Below are positions 36,874 through 45,858 of a stretch of 64,000 bases of DNA, piece by piece. The DNA is taken from NCBI GenBank assembly GCA_963839615.1, contig CAWIVY010000001.1:62001-126000 (forward strand), written 5' to 3'. The translations under genes were made by a program, and so were the position numbers. Numbering within the stretch: the first letter of the stretch is position 1; every line of letters begins with the position of its first letter. A model generated the notes under the pieces. That model saw only the letters and a program-made list of their open reading frames with translations. It made no database searches and was not told the DNA's origin. The DNA is from DASQMT01 sp963839615 (GTDB taxonomy: Bacteria > Actinomycetota > Thermoleophilia > Solirubrobacterales > Solirubrobacteraceae).

Positions 36874-37386
36874 TCAGTCGTAGTAGCGACGGGCGCTCGA
36901 GCCGAGGCGCGTCACGTCCGTTCCGTAGATGTGGATCGAGATCGCGGTCGTGTCGGCGGTGTTGTGGACGCGGTGGATGTCGCCGGGCGGCGCGAAGCCC
37001 TCGACATCACCGACATGGTTGTCGCTGCTGCCGATCACGTTGAGGTCGGCATCGAAGAGATCCTCGTGCTCGACACCCTGGATGACCCCGAACACGCACC
37101 ACGTCACGTGGTCGTGGATGCGCGTCAGCTGGCCCGGCCGCCAGACCAGGGCGACGATCGAGAACGATCCGTCGGGCTCGACATACAGCGTGTGGCCGCG
37201 GTAGTCGTCCGGCGAGCCGAGGCGCTGCCCGGCGCTCAGCACCTCCGGGGTGGGCAGATGCAGGCGCAGCTGGTCGGCGACGAGCTGCGCCGTCTCCGAC
37301 CAGTCGGCGCGCGTGTCCACGACGGCGCGGACGCCGGCGACGAGCTCGGTCAGCTGGGTGAGTGGGTGTGTCAGGGTTGCGGTCAT
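36874..37386 (-). CDS. Cysteine dioxygenase-like cupin (thiol dioxygenase)
   Basis: A 170-residue small cupin of the cysteine dioxygenase type I family. Its iron site would be the H-x-H in TRIHDHVTWCVFGVIQG with a later His in PPGDIHRVHNTADTTAISIH; the family oxidises thiols such as cysteine to sulfinates using Fe(II) and oxygen. ATG at 37386 was chosen; a 20-codon extension is open but has no support. It is first in an operon with the DHFR-like gene and carries the LysR-associated 26-bp motif upstream. The exact thiol is not known. Confidence 0.82.
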   Translation of the reverse strand: MTATLTHPLTQLTELVAGVRAVVDTRADWSETAQLVADQLRLHLPTPEVLSAGQRLGSPDDYRGHTLYVEPDGSFSIVALVWRPGQLTRIHDHVTWCVFGVIQGVEHEDLFDADLNVIGSSDNHVGDVEGFAPPGDIHRVHNTADTTAISIHIYGTDVTRLGSSARRYYD

Positions 37387-37435
37387 GGGCGTGAGTTTGC
37401 GGACGATCGACTCATGCGTCCAATGCCAACTTTCT

Positions 37436-37461
37436 TGCTGACTCATAGATAAAGCTGATAC
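37436..37461. promoter_or_regulatory. Conserved 26-bp motif upstream of the cysteine dioxygenase-like gene (copy 2)
   Basis: Begins TGCTGACTCATAGATA on the plus strand and lies about 50 bases before the minus-strand start codon. It is the partner of the motif at 35295-35320. The spacing suits an activator or repressor site of the nearby LysR protein. Confidence 0.55.
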
Positions 37462-37479
37462 GAGTTCGAGGTCCCGGCC

Positions 37480-39150
37480 TCAGAGCGCCGCCGCGAGCAC
37501 CTCGCGCGCGACCGGTGCAGCCGACGCCCCGCCCTGCCCGGCGCCCACCAGCATCACCGCCACCGCCAGCTTCGGGGCCGCGGCGGGCGCGAACGCGACG
37601 AACCAGGCATCGGTGTTCGCCGGGTCCGATGCACCGTCGGCCGTGGGCACGAGCTCCGCGGTGCCGGTCTTGCCCGCGACGTCGACGCCGGGCAGCGCGG
37701 CGGCGACGCCGGTGCCGCCGCGCACGACCGCGAGCATCATCTCGCGCACCTGGTGCGCGACCTTGCGCCGGACGACGCGACGGCGCACGGCCTTCTCGCT
37801 GCGCACGAGCCGCGGGCGCGCACGCACGCCGCCGTTGGCGATCGTCGCCCCCACGCTCGCCATGACCAGCGGCGTGGCGAGGTCGCGATCCTGCCCGATC
37901 GCGCTCGCCCCGACCGCGAGGTCGTCCGTGAGCTCGCGCGGCGGCGGGATCGAGCTGGGCTTCGCCGCCGGGATCGGCAGCTTCTCGTTGAACCCGAACC
38001 GCTCGGCGTAGGCGACGAGCCGCTTCGCACCGAGCCGCGCGCCGAGCGGGCCGAAGACGGAGTTGCACGAGTGCGCGAACGACTCGGTCAGCGTGCCGCC
38101 GCACTGCTCGTCGCCCGCGTTGCGCAGCTGCACGCCCTCGAGCGTCGCGGCGGACCGGACGGGGAACGACTCGCCCGGCGTCGTCTCGCGCTCCTGCAGC
38201 GCCGCGGCGAGCGTGATGATCTTGAATACGGAGCCCGGAGGCTGTGGCCCGGAGACCGCCAGCCCGGCGAGCGCGAGCACGTCGCCGTTTCGCGGCCGCA
38301 CGACCGCGACGCCGCCCAGCCGGGCACCGAGCGCGCTCGTCGCAACCGCCTGCAGCGCGGGCCGGATCGTCGTCCTGACGGGGCGGCCGGGGACCATCTC
38401 GACGCGTGCGATGCGGCGGCGCCCGTAGCGCAGCTCAGCGCCGGGACGGCCGCCCAGGCGCTCGTCGTAGAGCGCCTCGAGGCCGCTCCCGCGATCGTCG
38501 CCGGCCGGCCCCGCGCCGACGAGCGCCGCGGCCGCCGGCTCGCGGCTCAGGCGCCGTCCCTCGGCGTCGAGCACCGCCGCGCGCCCGGGCCGTCGCAGCA
38601 CCCGCCGGTGCACGCGCTCCCCCGCCCGCAGCCCGGGCAGGCGCAGGGCAGGCACCCACGCGACGCGAGCGGTCCCGCCCCGCCGCTCCACCGGGAACGC
38701 GATCGTGCCGCGCAGGTCGCCGAACAGCCGCGTGCGCACCACGACCGGGACCGGCACGCGGCCGTCGTGCGGCTCGCCGGCGCGGCCGACGCGCACCTGC
38801 CTCGCCGTCACCTCGCGCGCCGCCTGCCGATAGCTGTCGCGGAAGCCGCCGAACGACTGCTCGGCCCGCGACCTCGCCGTCGTCAGCCGCCAGGCCGCCT
38901 CCATGTCCCCGCTCGCCCACGCGTCCGCGAACCGCTGCGCGATCGCGCGCGAGGGGTCGTCGCCGTCGTCGCGCGCGCGCAGGAAGGCGAACGCCGCGCC
39001 TGCCAGCGCGAGCAGCGCCAGGACGGCGAGGATCGGCCCGGCGGGCGCGCGCCTGCGGCGGCGCCGCAGGGCCGGCTGCATCCAGAGCGAGCCCGCCGGT
39101 CCCGAGACGCGGGACGAGCGGAGCGAGCGGCGGCGACGGCGTCTACGCAC
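37480..39150 (-). CDS. Penicillin-binding transpeptidase with NTF2-like N-terminal domain
   Basis: Membrane-anchored class B PBP-like protein of 556 residues. An Arg-rich cytoplasmic tail precedes a transmembrane helix (about 42-60), then an NTF2-like MecA_N domain (FADAWASGDMEAAWRLTT) and the transpeptidase. The motifs are complete: SVFK (about 307-310), SCN in FAHSCNSVFGPLG and KTGT (about 494). Peptidoglycan cross-linking outside the membrane is expected. The GTG start at 39150 gives a very basic tail; ATG at 39081 is an alternative. The start region lies back to back with an aldo/keto reductase gene. Confidence 0.92.
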   Translation of the reverse strand: MRRRRRRRSLRSSRVSGPAGSLWMQPALRRRRRRAPAGPILAVLALLALAGAAFAFLRARDDGDDPSRAIAQRFADAWASGDMEAAWRLTTARSRAEQSFGGFRDSYRQAAREVTARQVRVGRAGEPHDGRVPVPVVVRTRLFGDLRGTIAFPVERRGGTARVAWVPALRLPGLRAGERVHRRVLRRPGRAAVLDAEGRRLSREPAAAALVGAGPAGDDRGSGLEALYDERLGGRPGAELRYGRRRIARVEMVPGRPVRTTIRPALQAVATSALGARLGGVAVVRPRNGDVLALAGLAVSGPQPPGSVFKIITLAAALQERETTPGESFPVRSAATLEGVQLRNAGDEQCGGTLTESFAHSCNSVFGPLGARLGAKRLVAYAERFGFNEKLPIPAAKPSSIPPPRELTDDLAVGASAIGQDRDLATPLVMASVGATIANGGVRARPRLVRSEKAVRRRVVRRKVAHQVREMMLAVVRGGTGVAAALPGVDVAGKTGTAELVPTADGASDPANTDAWFVAFAPAAAPKLAVAVMLVGAGQGGASAAPVAREVLAAAL

Positions 39151-39184
39151 GAGTCACACGGTAGGCGCTGCCATCCTGGCCCGG

Positions 39185-40093
39185 ATGCGGCAGAACCGTC
39201 TCGGACGCTCCGAGCTCTCCGTCTCCTCGGTGGGCCTCGGCTGCAACAACTTCGGCCGGCGCCTCGATCGCGCGGGCACGCACGCCGTGATCGACGCCGC
39301 GCTCGACGCGGGCAGCGACTTCTTCGACACGGCCGACATCTACGGCGGCGACGGCGCCAGCGAGCGCCTCATCGGCGAGGCACTGGAGGGCCGGCGCGAC
39401 CGCGTCGTGCTGGCGACGAAGTTCGGCATGGCCATGAGCGGCGACGGCGGCGAGCCGCGCGGATCGCGCGCGTACGCGCGGCGCGCGCTCGAGTCGTCGC
39501 TCGAGCGGCTGCGCACGGACCGCATCGACCTCTTCTACTACCACGAGCCGGACGGCGTCACCCCGCTGGCCGAGACGCTCGGGGCGCTCGCGGAGCTCGC
39601 CGACGAGGGCCGGATCCGCACCTACGGGGTCTCCAACCTCGATGTGGCTCAGCTGCGCGAGGCGGTCGCCGTCGCGGACGACCGGCTGGTCGCGCTGCAG
39701 AACGAGTACAGCCTGCTCGAGCGCGACGCCGAGCGCGAGCTGCTGCCGCTGTGCCGCGAGCACGCGATCGGCTTCGTCCCCTACTTCCCGCTCGCGCGCG
39801 GCATGCTCACGGGCAAGTTCCGGCGCGGCCAGGCGCCGCCGCCCGGCACGCGCATGGCCGACCGGCCGGAGCTCCTGACCGACGCCTCCTACGACCGGAT
39901 CGAGGCGCTCGAGGCGTTCGCAGCCGCGCGCGGGCACACGCTGCTGGAGCTCGCATTCGCCGGCCTCGCGTCGCAGCCCGGCGTGGTCTCGGTGATCGCG
40001 GGCGCGATGAGCGCCGAGCAGGTCGCGGCGAACGTCGCGGCCGGCTCGTGGGAGCTCGGCCCCGACGACCTCGCCGAGCTCGCGGCACTCTGA
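39185..40093 (+). CDS. Aldo/keto reductase
   Basis: A 302-residue NADPH-dependent AKR. LGRSELSVSSVGLGCNNFG opens the barrel; the tetrad is visible as FFDTADIYGGDGASE (Asp, Tyr), VVLATKFGM (Lys) and FYYHEP (His). TYGVSNLDVAQL and SVIAGAMSAEQVAANVAA bind cofactor. Substrate unknown; similar proteins reduce small aldehydes or sugars. ATG at 39185 begins exactly at the conserved region although the frame is open upstream. It is a different subfamily from the AKR at 32302 and ends at a strong hairpin. Confidence 0.92.
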   Translation: MRQNRLGRSELSVSSVGLGCNNFGRRLDRAGTHAVIDAALDAGSDFFDTADIYGGDGASERLIGEALEGRRDRVVLATKFGMAMSGDGGEPRGSRAYARRALESSLERLRTDRIDLFYYHEPDGVTPLAETLGALAELADEGRIRTYGVSNLDVAQLREAVAVADDRLVALQNEYSLLERDAERELLPLCREHAIGFVPYFPLARGMLTGKFRRGQAPPPGTRMADRPELLTDASYDRIEALEAFAAARGHTLLELAFAGLASQPGVVSVIAGAMSAEQVAANVAAGSWELGPDDLAELAAL

Positions 40094-40103
40094 TCGGAGC
40101 GGT

Positions 40104-40135
40104 CGAGCCGCCACCGCCCCGGCGGCGGCGGCTCG
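40104..40135. terminator. GC-rich bidirectional stem-loop between convergent genes
   Basis: CGAGCCGCC pairs with GGCGGCTCG, extended by three more pairs after one mismatch, with a six-base loop. It lies between the stop codons of the aldo/keto reductase and the metalloprotease. There is no long T-run, as is usual in such GC-rich genomes. Confidence 0.55.
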
Positions 40136-40148
40136 CCTTGCACCCCTG

Positions 40149-42233
40149 CTACCTCGGGTTGGACACGAGCGCGTAGCTGTACGGCGCGTCGAGGTACTGC
40201 AGGTCGCCGTCGGGCAGGTTCGAGATCACGGTCACGATCCCCCTCTTGCCGGCGCACTTCGCGCTGAAGACCGGGGTCGTGATGGCGTCGCCATCGAACC
40301 GGTACACGAAGTTGCCCGCGTCATCGGTCGTCTCATTGGCTGTGCTGCCGCCGTTGAGGTCGCACGGCGAGATGATCTGCAGCGACCAGTTGTTGTCCTG
40401 GATGCCGTCCGTCCGGATCCAGTCGCCGGTGGTGGCCGGGACCACCGCGGCTCCGTCGATCTCGACGTCGTCGATGAACCAGCCGGTGTCCAGGTACGCC
40501 GCGTCCGTCGAGTAGCGGAAGCGCACGTTCGTCGTCCCCTCCGGGAGATCGGCGTTGAGGTGCACGTACTCGGGCTCGTCGACGAAGTACTCGCCGCCGG
40601 ACGTGCCGGTCAGGCCGTTGCCCTCGGTGTTCGCGCCCTGCGGGTCGTCGTTCGTCGTGACGACGTTCCCGGCGTCGTCGGTCAGCGGCACGGTGACCCA
40701 ATCGCCGCCGACCTGGGCCTCGACGAAGCCGTAGTCCCAGCCCTCCTCGATGAAGTACCAGGTCCAGAAGCCGAGCGTGTCCCCGCCAGTCCCGGTCTCC
40801 AGGATCGAGTCGAACTGGCTCCTGTATCCGGCATAGAACTGGTCCGGCGGCGAATGCGGCACCACCTGCGTCGCGTCGGCGCCGTCGAGTTCCACCCTGA
40901 ACGTCGAGCCCGGGTTGCGGTACGTCTGGAAGGACGTGCCGAACGGCAGCGCGCTGGTCGCGCCCGTCTTACCGCGCTTGACGCGGTTCTCGTACTTGGC
41001 CCGCGGCACCGCGCCCTGGAAGACGTCGCGGCCGCCGAAGAACTCGTCGTTGGCGAGCGCGATCGTCCACTCCGTCGTCGACGGGTCGCCGAAGTCGAAC
41101 GCGTTGATGTCGAAGCGGCTCGAGTCCTCGTCGTCGAGATAGACCGTCACCGCCCAGTCCTTGAACAACGTCTCGGCGTCGCGCGAGTGCTGCCCTGGCA
41201 TCGCATTGAACTCGTCGATGGCGGCCTGCAGGCCCTCCATGCCGTCGCCCTCGTTCTCGAAGATCAGCTTGATCAGCAGGTCGCCGGCCGTGCCGGAGTA
41301 CTCCTGGTCGGGACTGAGATCACCGCCCCCGTTCCCGCCGGCCTGCTCCCATACGTATTGGAAGAACGAGAACGACGCCCCGTAGTTCTCCAGGCCTCCG
41401 CCCCAGCGGGTCAGCGACGTCTCGCGGTGGAAGACCTGGTGGTAGGTCGAGTGCGAGCCGCCGGTGGGGTAGCCGTTGAGGAAGATCGCGAAGTCGGCGA
41501 GCCCCTCGTCGACCCAGGAGAGCTCGCCCGGGTCGGAGTAGTTGTGCAACAGGTGCTCCAGCTCGTGCGCGATCACGCCCTCGATCGTCAGGTCGGTCGT
41601 GTCCGTGTTGCCGACCAGCTCGTCCCAGTTCTCGGTGTCGACGACGATCACGTTCATGCCGTCCTCGTCGATGAACTGCGGCGCGAAGTAGCCCACCGTG
41701 TACTGGGTGGCATCGCAGTTGTAGTAGGCGCCGTCGACGATGTTGTAGGCGAGCACGACGAGCGCGTCGCTGTCGGGGTCGGCCGGGTCGGCGAGCCCGA
41801 TGTCGCCGTAGTGCTCCGTGTCGACCTGGACGATGCCCGGATCGGTCGCGTTGCCGACCAGCTCCCCGCCGAGCCCGTCGATCTGGGCCTCGCTGATCTG
41901 GAAGTCCGTCGCCGAGTTCGTCTCGCAGGGCTCGAACTCGTCGGTCGGGTCGCGATCGATCTGCGGGTCCGCGCCGGCCACCCCGGTCGGGTTGGCGTTG
42001 TCGACCGCGCCCTCAGGCGCATAGATGTAGACCGGTGTGCCGTTCTCCGTCGTGCCGCTGTAGTGCAGCACGAACTCGATCGCGGTCTGGCCGCCGGCGA
42101 CGTCGTCGCCCACGTTGACGGTCATGGTCGGGTCGCCCGGCGACTGCGCGGCGGCCCCTGCCACCGACAGCGAGAGCGAGAGCGCCAGAGCCGCCCCAAG
42201 GGCGAGCAGCAGGCGTGCGAAACGTATGGACAA
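40149..42233 (-). CDS. Secreted immune-inhibitor-A-like (M6-type) metalloprotease
   Basis: Exported zinc protease-like protein of 694 residues with a signal peptide (about 1-29, ending AAA). IEGVIAHELEHLLHNY has the HExxH zinc site (His223-Glu224-His227), followed by WVDEGLADFAI, where a Glu may be the third ligand. The C-terminal half includes a MAM/jelly-roll-like segment ending YLDTGWFIDDVEIDG, which often accompanies M6 proteases. The start is TTG, decided by AGGAGG four bases upstream; no ATG is near. Role in extracellular protein breakdown is inferred. Confidence 0.82.
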   Translation of the reverse strand: MSIRFARLLLALGAALALSLSLSVAGAAAQSPGDPTMTVNVGDDVAGGQTAIEFVLHYSGTTENGTPVYIYAPEGAVDNANPTGVAGADPQIDRDPTDEFEPCETNSATDFQISEAQIDGLGGELVGNATDPGIVQVDTEHYGDIGLADPADPDSDALVVLAYNIVDGAYYNCDATQYTVGYFAPQFIDEDGMNVIVVDTENWDELVGNTDTTDLTIEGVIAHELEHLLHNYSDPGELSWVDEGLADFAIFLNGYPTGGSHSTYHQVFHRETSLTRWGGGLENYGASFSFFQYVWEQAGGNGGGDLSPDQEYSGTAGDLLIKLIFENEGDGMEGLQAAIDEFNAMPGQHSRDAETLFKDWAVTVYLDDEDSSRFDINAFDFGDPSTTEWTIALANDEFFGGRDVFQGAVPRAKYENRVKRGKTGATSALPFGTSFQTYRNPGSTFRVELDGADATQVVPHSPPDQFYAGYRSQFDSILETGTGGDTLGFWTWYFIEEGWDYGFVEAQVGGDWVTVPLTDDAGNVVTTNDDPQGANTEGNGLTGTSGGEYFVDEPEYVHLNADLPEGTTNVRFRYSTDAAYLDTGWFIDDVEIDGAAVVPATTGDWIRTDGIQDNNWSLQIISPCDLNGGSTANETTDDAGNFVYRFDGDAITTPVFSAKCAGKRGIVTVISNLPDGDLQYLDAPYSYALVSNPR

Positions 42234-42341
42234 GGGGCCTCCTGCCTTGCCTCGAGATTTACGAACGGCGTACCAAACACATGGTTCGCGGCGATGTCAA
42301 CCGTTATGTCGGACTACATACCGGCGATCTGTTGCGTCGGC

Positions 42342-44402
42342 TCAGGAGGAGGCCGCGGCCGCCTGGTCGACGCGGTACGTGCACGTGAGCACGGCCTTGC
42401 GACCGACCCGGTCCGTGATCGTCTTGCTCGCGGTGAACGTTCCGGCACGTGACGTGTCGAGCCTGATGGCGCCCTGGGGCTTGTTGGCCAGCCCCGAGAG
42501 GTTGTCGGTCGCCGTCCAGTTCGCGAACGCCGCGCTGCCCACCGGCACGGGCGCAGGGCAGGCGAGCGACCCGGTCGGCGGCGACTTGTCGATCGAGATC
42601 GCGCCCGACGACGCCGTCGCGGTATGGCCGACGCGGTCGGTGCAGTCACCGGAGCGCAGCTGGTTCGCGCCCTCGGTCTTCACGACCACCGGGAGCGGCG
42701 CCGCGGCGGCGAGGCCCGCGCCCTCATCCGAGCAGGCGAACGTCACGCGGACGTCTGCCGCCGTCCACGAGCCGGCGGCGTACGGCAGCGCCGCCGCGCC
42801 CTTGGTCACGGTCGCGCTCGCCGGCGGCGCAGTGGCGTCGACCCGGTAGGTCCCGGAGGCCGTGGGCGACGTGTTGCCCGCACGGTCGCGCACCGAGCCG
42901 CTCACCGTCGTCGCCCCGGTGGCCGTGATCAGCTGCGGCGCCGGCACCGACGTGGGATTCAGCCCCGAGCCCGGGCTTCCGTCCGGGAGCACCGCGTCCC
43001 CGCCGTCGGCGAAGCGCACCTGGACCCCGTCGCGGTACCAGTCGCCCCACGCGGGTGCACGGTCGGCGGTGAGGACCGGTGCGTTCGGGTTCACGCGGTC
43101 GACGACGACCACGCCGTTGCCGCCGGTGTAGGTCCGGTAAGCACCGGCGGAGGTCGGGTCGGCCGCGCGGAGGCGGTAGCGCCATGTCCCCTCCTGCTCG
43201 ATGTAGCCGCCCGCCGCGAACCTGTAGTCGATGCCGCGGATGCCGGTCGCGACCGGGCTCCACGCGGCGTCGTCGGCGTCGCGGTGCTCGAGCCGGTACG
43301 TGAGCGGGTCGCCCTCGAAGTCCAGCGCCGGTTCCCAGCTCACGAGGTAGGTGCCGCGGTCGTGCTTGACGCCGGTGCGCATAGTCCCCGGCGCCGACGG
43401 CGGCTGGCCGACAGGGAACGCGGGACGGAGCTCCTGCTGCAGCGCCGCCCACGCCGGCTTCTCGGCGTAGTTCGAGTCCAGCGCGACGGCCATCTCCGCC
43501 GCCCCGCGCCACGACCAGGCGTCCGAGACGCCCCACGTCGTCACGCGCGTGCACGCGGGCACGGCCTGGCACGCGGAAGCGATCGTCTGGAACGCCTGAC
43601 CCTGCTTGGCGAGCTTCTCCTCGAGCGTCCCCGCGATCGGCGAGGTCTTGTCGTCGAGCTCGGAGATGTGCGCGGTCAGGCCGAGCGCGCCGATCCGGCG
43701 CAGCACCTCCTCCGTCAGGTACTGGAACGGCTCGCGGCCGTAGAGGTGGTACTGCAGGCCGATGCCGTCGAGCGGCACGCCGCGCGCCTTGAAGTCGCGC
43801 GCCAGCGCCTCCGTCGCGTCGAAGCGGGCGCCTGGCGTGTCGGCGCCGAACTCGTTCAGGTAGAGCTTCGCGGTCGCGTCCGCGGCTCTTGCGGCGCGGA
43901 ACGCCTGCTCGACCCAGTCCGGGCCGATCACGCGCCGCCAGATGCAGTCGCGCATCGAGCCGTCGGCCTCGATCGCCTCGTTGACGACGTCCCAGCTCGC
44001 GATCTGACCCTCCCAGTGGCGCATCACCGTTCGGATGTGGTCTTGCATCACGGCCAGCAGCGTCGCGCGCGTCCAGGTCCCCTGCACGACCCACGCGGGC
44101 GTCCACTGGTCCGCGCACCAGACCAGGTTGTGACCGTGGACCTGCTTGCCGTTCGCCCGCGCCCACGAGACCATGGCGTCCGCGGGGGCGAAGTTGTAGC
44201 TGCCGCGCGACGGCTGCAGCTCGAGCATCTTCATCGCGCTCTCGGCGGTGAAGGCGTCGTGGCGCAGCAGCGCGTCGCGATAAGCCTGGCCGCCGCGGGC
44301 GAAGCCGTCGTTGTTGATCGCGGTCCCGATCTCGATCGTGCGCGCAGCGGCCGCCGGCGTGCCGGCGAAGAGCAAGGTCAGGAGCACCGGCAGGAGCCGC
44401 AT
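42342..44402 (-). CDS. Secreted GH10 endo-1,4-beta-xylanase
   Basis: Exported xylan-degrading enzyme of 686 residues: signal peptide (about 1-20), a GH10 barrel (about 25-335) and a long Ig/FnIII-like C-terminal part. VHGHNLVWCADQWTPAW is a GH10 substrate-binding loop. Acid/base Glu142 is in SWDVVNEAIE and nucleophile Glu248 in AHISELDDK. The tail has one FnIII-like and several bacterial Ig-like units with paired Cys (SFVC-type FACSDEGAGL, LACPAPVP). No carbohydrate-binding module is recognised. A TACCTT hexamer eight bases before the ATG suggests a leaderless transcript. Confidence 0.93.
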   Translation of the reverse strand: MRLLPVLLTLLFAGTPAAAARTIEIGTAINNDGFARGGQAYRDALLRHDAFTAESAMKMLELQPSRGSYNFAPADAMVSWARANGKQVHGHNLVWCADQWTPAWVVQGTWTRATLLAVMQDHIRTVMRHWEGQIASWDVVNEAIEADGSMRDCIWRRVIGPDWVEQAFRAARAADATAKLYLNEFGADTPGARFDATEALARDFKARGVPLDGIGLQYHLYGREPFQYLTEEVLRRIGALGLTAHISELDDKTSPIAGTLEEKLAKQGQAFQTIASACQAVPACTRVTTWGVSDAWSWRGAAEMAVALDSNYAEKPAWAALQQELRPAFPVGQPPSAPGTMRTGVKHDRGTYLVSWEPALDFEGDPLTYRLEHRDADDAAWSPVATGIRGIDYRFAAGGYIEQEGTWRYRLRAADPTSAGAYRTYTGGNGVVVVDRVNPNAPVLTADRAPAWGDWYRDGVQVRFADGGDAVLPDGSPGSGLNPTSVPAPQLITATGATTVSGSVRDRAGNTSPTASGTYRVDATAPPASATVTKGAAALPYAAGSWTAADVRVTFACSDEGAGLAAAAPLPVVVKTEGANQLRSGDCTDRVGHTATASSGAISIDKSPPTGSLACPAPVPVGSAAFANWTATDNLSGLANKPQGAIRLDTSRAGTFTASKTITDRVGRKAVLTCTYRVDQAAAASS

Positions 44403-44517
44403 CGGACTGCAAGGTAGTGCGGCGCCTCGCGGCGTCGGGTCAGGTTGGCGTCACGGGCTTCTGATCGGCAAGATCGGAACTTCTCCGCTCCTGGAGCGTC
44501 GACTCTCGGTGTCACGG

Positions 44518-45429
44518 ATGACGTTGCTCGCACTGCTGATGGCGGTCCTCGCCGCCGCTCCCGCGCGCGCGGCGGCGCGATCCCCGATCGGCATCGGCGA
44601 GCAGAAGGCGAGCATGTTCGCCGACCCCCGCTGGCAGCGTCTGGGACTCGACAGGGTGCGCTACATCGCTCCCTGGGACGCGCTGGACGATCCACGCCAG
44701 CTCGAGCTGCTCGACACCTGGATGGCGGCCGCGCGGGACGCCCATGCGCAGGTGCTGCTGGGCTTCGCTCACTCGCTGCGGTCCCGGAGGCTCGCGCGCA
44801 CGCTGCCGAGCCCGGCCCGCTTCGAGCACGCGTTCGTCCGCTTCCGGGCGCGCTATCCGGACGTGCACGAGTGGATCGTCTGGAACGAGGCCAACCATCC
44901 GCTGTCGCTCACCGCGGCCCGCCCGCGCCGAGCGGCGCGCTACTTCGACGCCGTCGCGCGCAACTGCGCGCGCTGCCGCGTCGTCGCCGCCGACGTGCTC
45001 GACATCCACGGGATGACGGAATGGGTCGCCAGGTTCAAGCGGCACGCGCACTCCCCTCCGCGCCTCTGGGGTCTGCACAACTACGGCGACGCGAACGGCT
45101 TCGGCTCCGGCGGCACGCGCGCGCTGCTCGCGGTGACCGGGCGCGGCAAGGTCTGGTTCACCGAGACCGGCGGCCTGGTGCTGCGGCGCGAGTTCCGCGG
45201 CAAGCGCGTGACGGGCGAGTTCGGCTACGGGTTGCGGCACGCCGCGCGGGCGACGCTCCACGCGCTCGCGCTCGCGCGACTGAGCCGGCGCATCGAGCGC
45301 GTCTACCTCTACCACTGGCAGGCGCCCCTGACGGTCACGAACTGGGACTCCGCCTTCATCGGTCCGCGCGGCAAGGCGCGACGCGCTTACCACGCGCTCG
45401 TGCGCAAGCTGGCCCGGATGCGACGCTAA
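44518..45429 (+). CDS. Secreted clan GH-A glycoside hydrolase-like protein
   Basis: Exported protein of 303 residues with a signal peptide (about 1-20). The fold looks like a clan GH-A barrel: HEWIVWNEANHP carries the likely acid/base Glu124 and KVWFTETGG the likely nucleophile Glu216. RVYLYHWQAP and LTVTNWDSAFIGPRGKAR occur near the end. The specific GH family is not recognised; similar proteins are listed as cellulase- or GH39-like. The ATG was chosen at the signal peptide although the frame extends upstream. Divergent from the xylanase, suggesting a small plant-polysaccharide unit. Confidence 0.75.
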   Translation: MTLLALLMAVLAAAPARAAARSPIGIGEQKASMFADPRWQRLGLDRVRYIAPWDALDDPRQLELLDTWMAAARDAHAQVLLGFAHSLRSRRLARTLPSPARFEHAFVRFRARYPDVHEWIVWNEANHPLSLTAARPRRAARYFDAVARNCARCRVVAADVLDIHGMTEWVARFKRHAHSPPRLWGLHNYGDANGFGSGGTRALLAVTGRGKVWFTETGGLVLRREFRGKRVTGEFGYGLRHAARATLHALALARLSRRIERVYLYHWQAPLTVTNWDSAFIGPRGKARRAYHALVRKLARMRR

Positions 45430-45833
45430 CCCGCCGGCAGCCCGGCGTCGAAGCGCTCGATGGTGCCGTCGATCTCGTAGTAGTCCGCATGGTCGCGCGT
45501 GTAGATGTGCGCGACCGTCTTCAACCCCGTCGGCTGGTCGAGCGTCCCTGCCGCGATCGAGATCGTGGCGCGACCGTGCGCCCGCCAGAACAGGCTGGCG
45601 CCGCACTCGCCGCAGAACCCGCGCGCGCGTTCGTCGGCGTCGTACCAGCGCAGCCCCGAGTCTTGCGCGATCACGAGGTCGGACCGCGCGCAGGCGGCAT
45701 ACGCGGCGGCGTGCCCATGCGTGCGCGCGCAGCGGCTGCAATGGCAGACCACGACGTCGCGGAGCGGTCCGTGCACCTCGTAGCGGACGGCCCCGCAGAG
45801 GCAGCCGCCGGTTGCTCGAGCGTCTCCGGTCAT
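45426..45833 (-). CDS. GFA-family (glutathione-dependent formaldehyde-activating-like) protein
   Basis: A 135-residue zinc protein of the Gfa/CENP-V fold. ATGGCLCGAVRYEVHGPL and VVCHCSRCARTHG give the CxC and CxxC zinc ligands, and FCGECGASLFWR a further pair. The family name comes from a formaldehyde-related member; most homologues have unknown substrates. ATG at 45833 is preferred to a TTG three codons upstream. Its -10-like TAGCCT overlaps that of the divergent methyltransferase. The stop overlaps the glycosidase stop (CTAA). Confidence 0.88.
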   Translation of the reverse strand: MTGDARATGGCLCGAVRYEVHGPLRDVVVCHCSRCARTHGHAAAYAACARSDLVIAQDSGLRWYDADERARGFCGECGASLFWRAHGRATISIAAGTLDQPTGLKTVAHIYTRDHADYYEIDGTIERFDAGLPAG

Positions 45834-45841
45834 CGGGCTCA

Positions 45842-45851
45842 AGGCTAGTGT
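45842..45851. promoter_or_regulatory. Overlapping divergent -10 elements
   Basis: TAGCCT (minus strand, 45847-45842) is eight bases before the GFA-family ATG. TAGTGT (plus strand, 45846-45851) is seven bases before the methyltransferase GTG. They share two base pairs, so both promoters could not be open at once. No ribosome binding sites are visible. Confidence 0.5.
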
Positions 45852-45858
45852 GCGACGC

